DNA of 64,000 nucleotides from Colwellia_A sp047621305 (GTDB taxonomy: Bacteria; Pseudomonadota; Gammaproteobacteria; Enterobacterales; Alteromonadaceae). Shown here in pieces: positions 61,496-64,000 of the stretch (positions within the stretch are counted from its first letter, which is position 1; each line of letters opens with the position of its first letter). Made by a program: the position numbers and the translations under genes. The notes under the pieces are model-generated. The model saw only the letters and a list, made by a program, of their open reading frames with translations. It was not told the DNA's origin and made no database searches. The stretch lies in contig JBLHNB010000013.1 in assembly GCA_047621305.1 (NCBI GenBank), positions 13,152-77,151 on the forward strand. The letters run 5' to 3'.

Positions 61496-62059
61496 CTAAT
61501 TAAGCTCATCATCTTGCCAATATTTTGTGCCTTTAATGGTTGCTTGTAAGGCTAAACCAGATTCGGTTAATTGGTAAACGGTCATATCATCAAGGGTTAT
61601 TTCACCACCTACCGCAGCGCCTTTATCGTTTGCTTTTGCCGCAGCGTCGGTTTGTGCACCCACAGCCCAGCCTTGTTCAATAAATCGTTTCATTACAGCT
61701 TTATTATGGAACACAAAAACAATGCGAAAATCTTTAGCGCCTAACCCTAAACCTACGCCAACTTCGCCCATTTTCATAAAGGTACTTTTACCTGAATTAT
61801 TATTCTTAACGACACCTTGACCACCGCCAAAACTGGCAAAAAGTAGATTGATATTTACATTACTAAAAACGGCGTAACCAGGAGCACTCGATATTTGAGA
61901 TTTAACATCAGGTTTTAATTTATAGAGGTCAGTTAATACTTTATTTTTCATAGCTAATACGGCTTGACGTTTTTCTGATGTGGTTGATTTATCTGTTGAT
62001 ACACAACCACTGATGATAATGGTTGAAATAATCATCAAGCTGGTAAGTAGTTTTTTCAT
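61496..62059 (-). CDS. SYLF/YSC84 domain lipoprotein
   Basis: This 187-residue lipoprotein has lipobox IISGC (Cys ~19) and a SYLF (YSC84, lipid-binding) domain: KSQISSAPGYAVFSNVNINL, GGGQGVV, GEVGVGLGLGAKDFR and ALQATIKGTKYW. Such proteins bind membrane lipids, and their exact role in bacteria is not settled. A single gene, divergent from folD. Confidence 0.85.
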   Translation of the reverse strand: MKKLLTSLMIISTIIISGCVSTDKSTTSEKRQAVLAMKNKVLTDLYKLKPDVKSQISSAPGYAVFSNVNINLLFASFGGGQGVVKNNNSGKSTFMKMGEVGVGLGLGAKDFRIVFVFHNKAVMKRFIEQGWAVGAQTDAAAKANDKGAAVGGEITLDDMTVYQLTESGLALQATIKGTKYWQDDELN

Positions 62060-62284
62060 TGAAAGCCCTTATTTGGATTAACGATATTGTGCATTTTAAT
62101 TTGTATTAAAACGTCTTTATACAATATAGCACATTGATGTTTTTTGAACTTTGTATACCTAGGCCGATAAAAAATAATATTTACTATCATGATTTAAAAA
62201 CAAAATACTAAAAATTATCTTTGATCATTTCAGTACAATTCAATAGGATCATTACATCATAAATTAACAGATAATGGGTAGTTG

Positions 62285-63145
62285 ATGAATATAGATGGTA
62301 AACAAGCGGCGGCTGATTTACGAAAAGCTCTCGCTATAGAAGTTGAATTGCTCAAAAAAGAAAAAGGCATTGTACCCGGATTGACCGTGGTAATGGTGGG
62401 TGAAGACCCTGCAAGCCAAATATATGTGCGTAATAAGGTCAAACAAACCCGTGAAGTAGGTATGATTTCAAATGAAATACAACTACCGACAGATACCACA
62501 CAAACACAATTGTTGGCGCAATTATCACAATTAAATAATGATCAGGAGGTTCACGGTATTTTGGTGCAGTTGCCATTACCTAAACATATTGACGAAAGCA
62601 CCGTCATTGCAGCGATTGATCCTAATAAAGATGTTGACGGTTTTCATGCAACGAACTCTGGCCGTTTGTTAAATGGCGAAAGTGGCGCACTAGTACCTTG
62701 CACACCACAGGGCTGTATCATTTTAGCTAAGAAATATCTTGGTGATGACTTATCTGGCAAACATGCGGTGGTTATTGGTCGTTCAAATATTGTTGGTAAA
62801 CCGGTAGCGCTATTATTATTGCAAGAAAATTGTACCGTCACTATCGCTCATTCACATACAAAAAATTTAGCAGAAATATGTCAACAAGCAGATATTTTGG
62901 TTGCCGCTGTTGGTCGTCCAAACTTTGTCAAAGCTGATTGGGTTAAACTTGGGGCAACAGTGATCGATGTCGGTATTAATCGTATTGAAGATGAAACGGG
63001 TAAAGCGAAATTAGTTGGTGATGTTGATTATGTTAATGTTCAGTCTGTCTGTGGCGCTATAACGCCAGTCCCCGGTGGTGTTGGACCAATGACTATCGCT
63101 TGTCTACTTAAAAATACCCTTATCGCGGCTCAGCGTAGTAATTAA
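62285..63145 (+). CDS. folD: Bifunctional methylenetetrahydrofolate dehydrogenase/cyclohydrolase
   Basis: FolD has ~286 residues and interconverts methylene-, methenyl- and formyl-THF in the cytoplasm. Motifs: VGEDPASQIYVRNK, ILVQLPLPKHID, PCTPQGC, the NADP loop VVIGRSNIVGKPVALLL and the PVPGGVGPMT end. The start is ATG 62285; a TTG precedes it directly. Confidence 0.97.
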   Translation: MNIDGKQAAADLRKALAIEVELLKKEKGIVPGLTVVMVGEDPASQIYVRNKVKQTREVGMISNEIQLPTDTTQTQLLAQLSQLNNDQEVHGILVQLPLPKHIDESTVIAAIDPNKDVDGFHATNSGRLLNGESGALVPCTPQGCIILAKKYLGDDLSGKHAVVIGRSNIVGKPVALLLLQENCTVTIAHSHTKNLAEICQQADILVAAVGRPNFVKADWVKLGATVIDVGINRIEDETGKAKLVGDVDYVNVQSVCGAITPVPGGVGPMTIACLLKNTLIAAQRSN

Positions 63146-63175
63146 ATAACATCACGGCGAATAATGAATAACGAA

Positions 63176-64000
63176 TTAACTTTTGTCAGCCAATAAATGG
63201 TCTATTAATAATCGCGTATTATTGTTTTCTTGATGATTATTAGGCCATGTTGCGTAAAGAGGTACCGCAGGTACTTGCCAATTTGGAAAAACTTGCACCA
63301 GTATTTTATCTTTGATTGCGTTATTCACTAAGTAGTCAGGTGGGGTGGCTAAACCACAACCTTGTAGACAAAATTGAGTCATGGCTTCAACATTATCAAC
63401 GGTGATTTGGTGGTTGAAATGAATATTAATTTCTTCTTTATTTTTATCCTTATCCTTGTCCTTAGTATTACTATTACCATAATTAATTAAACTGCGATAA
63501 TTGGGTAACATGCTTAACTTTACCCATTGCCATTTACTTAGCTCTTCTGGCCTTTTAACGACTTGTTGTTTTGCAAAGTAACCGACACTACAAACCAACA
63601 GGCGTTTTATTTCGCCAATTTTCTTCATTTTAAGAGTACTGTTATTCATTTCACCTGCTCTAATAGCTAAGTCTATGCCTTGAGCAATTATATTTTGTCG
63701 AACATCCGTATATTGAATATTAAGCGTTATTTGTGGATAGCGTTTTGAAAATTCTGCTAATTTGCAGGTTATAGGTGACTTTGTTAATGCCGAGGGTAAT
63801 GATAAAGATAACTTACCTATAGGTTGTGGCTTTTCTTTATTTAAGCTATTTACCCCTTGTTCAGCGGCACTCAGCATTTGTTGAGCGTAATGATATAGCG
63901 TTTTGCCATCATCAGTAAGTGATAGTTTTCTGGTCGAACGATAAATGAGTATACAAGCTAATTCTTGTTCAAGTTGAGTGATTTGATAACTCACCACCGA
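63176..64000 (-). CDS. LysR family transcriptional regulator, 5' end outside window
   Basis: The visible part begins inside the winged helix (SVVSYQITQLEQELACILIYRSTRKLSLTDDG) and contains the effector-binding domain (GKLSLSLPSALTKSPI, GIDLAIRAGEMN, GCGLATPPDYL). It is a normal LysR activator/repressor truncated by the window edge. A low-complexity insert rich in Lys and Asp (KDKDKDKNKEE) lies near residue 185 of the visible part. Target genes unknown. Confidence 0.88.
   Translation of the reverse strand, partial: SVVSYQITQLEQELACILIYRSTRKLSLTDDGKTLYHYAQQMLSAAEQGVNSLNKEKPQPIGKLSLSLPSALTKSPITCKLAEFSKRYPQITLNIQYTDVRQNIIAQGIDLAIRAGEMNNSTLKMKKIGEIKRLLVCSVGYFAKQQVVKRPEELSKWQWVKLSMLPNYRSLINYGNSNTKDKDKDKNKEEINIHFNHQITVDNVEAMTQFCLQGCGLATPPDYLVNNAIKDKILVQVFPNWQVPAVPLYATWPNNHQENNNTRLLIDHLLADKS

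Noticed and set aside
1..64000. CRISPR array, prophage or rRNA operon
   Set aside because: No regularly spaced repeats, no cas genes, no phage structural genes and no rRNA sequence were seen.

Overview
The window looks like a chromosomal segment of a marine gammaproteobacterium of the order Alteromonadales, most likely Colwelliaceae (Colwellia or Thalassotalea type). The base composition is AT-rich. The housekeeping proteins are closest in length and motif to Shewanella/Colwellia-type versions, and PEP-CTERM, DUF3718 and HDOD-EAL genes are all present. This placement comes from recognised families and was not checked by a search.

Layout. (1) 1-6461, minus strand: a heme d1 biosynthesis operon for cytochrome cd1 nitrite reductase, nirC-F-D-L-G-H-J-E-N, with two tandem FNR/DNR-type boxes upstream at 6548-6590. 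The cd1 reductase gene nirS is not in the window. (2) 6462-12645: accessory genes. These are a possible structured leader RNA, a membrane-anchored protein of unknown function, a periplasmic binding protein without a normal start codon, and a divergent pair made of a large PrsT-like TPR protein and a PEP-CTERM surface protein with a candidate sigma-54 promoter. (3) 13047-37343: a conserved core block: recR, htpG, adk; ychF-pth-rplY, prs, ispE-lolB on the minus strand; hemA-prfA-prmC-sirB2-sirB1-(DUF819)-kdsA; yhbY; rlmE-ftsH; folP-glmM; tpiA-secG; tRNA-Leu(GAG). (4) 37344-47860: an accessory island directly behind the tRNA-Leu gene. It carries a type I restriction-modification system (hsdR, hsdM, hsdS), remnants of DUF1016 and RhuM genes, and an SF1 helicase. 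(5) 48226-61178: a signalling region with two HDOD-EAL proteins (one with its EAL active site erased), a hybrid kinase - Hpt - receiver phosphorelay in overlapping genes, an AhpD-like protein translationally coupled to a second hybrid kinase, and a large PilZ protein. Decayed genes (HxlR regulator, aldehyde dehydrogenase, YoeB/Txe-type toxin) and small mobile repeats lie between them. (6) 61496-64000: a SYLF lipoprotein, folD and the start of a LysR regulator gene.

How it fits together. The nir block makes heme d1 under low-oxygen control. The core block is ordinary translation, envelope and cofactor housekeeping. The part after tRNA-Leu is where the accessory content sits: a defence island followed by a signalling cluster whose parts (receiver without DNA-binding output, HDOD, dead EAL, PilZ) suggest a c-di-GMP-linked multistep phosphorelay. 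That linkage is inference from gene order and domains. At least two families of short inverted-repeat elements, probably non-autonomous mobile elements, are scattered through the intergenic regions.
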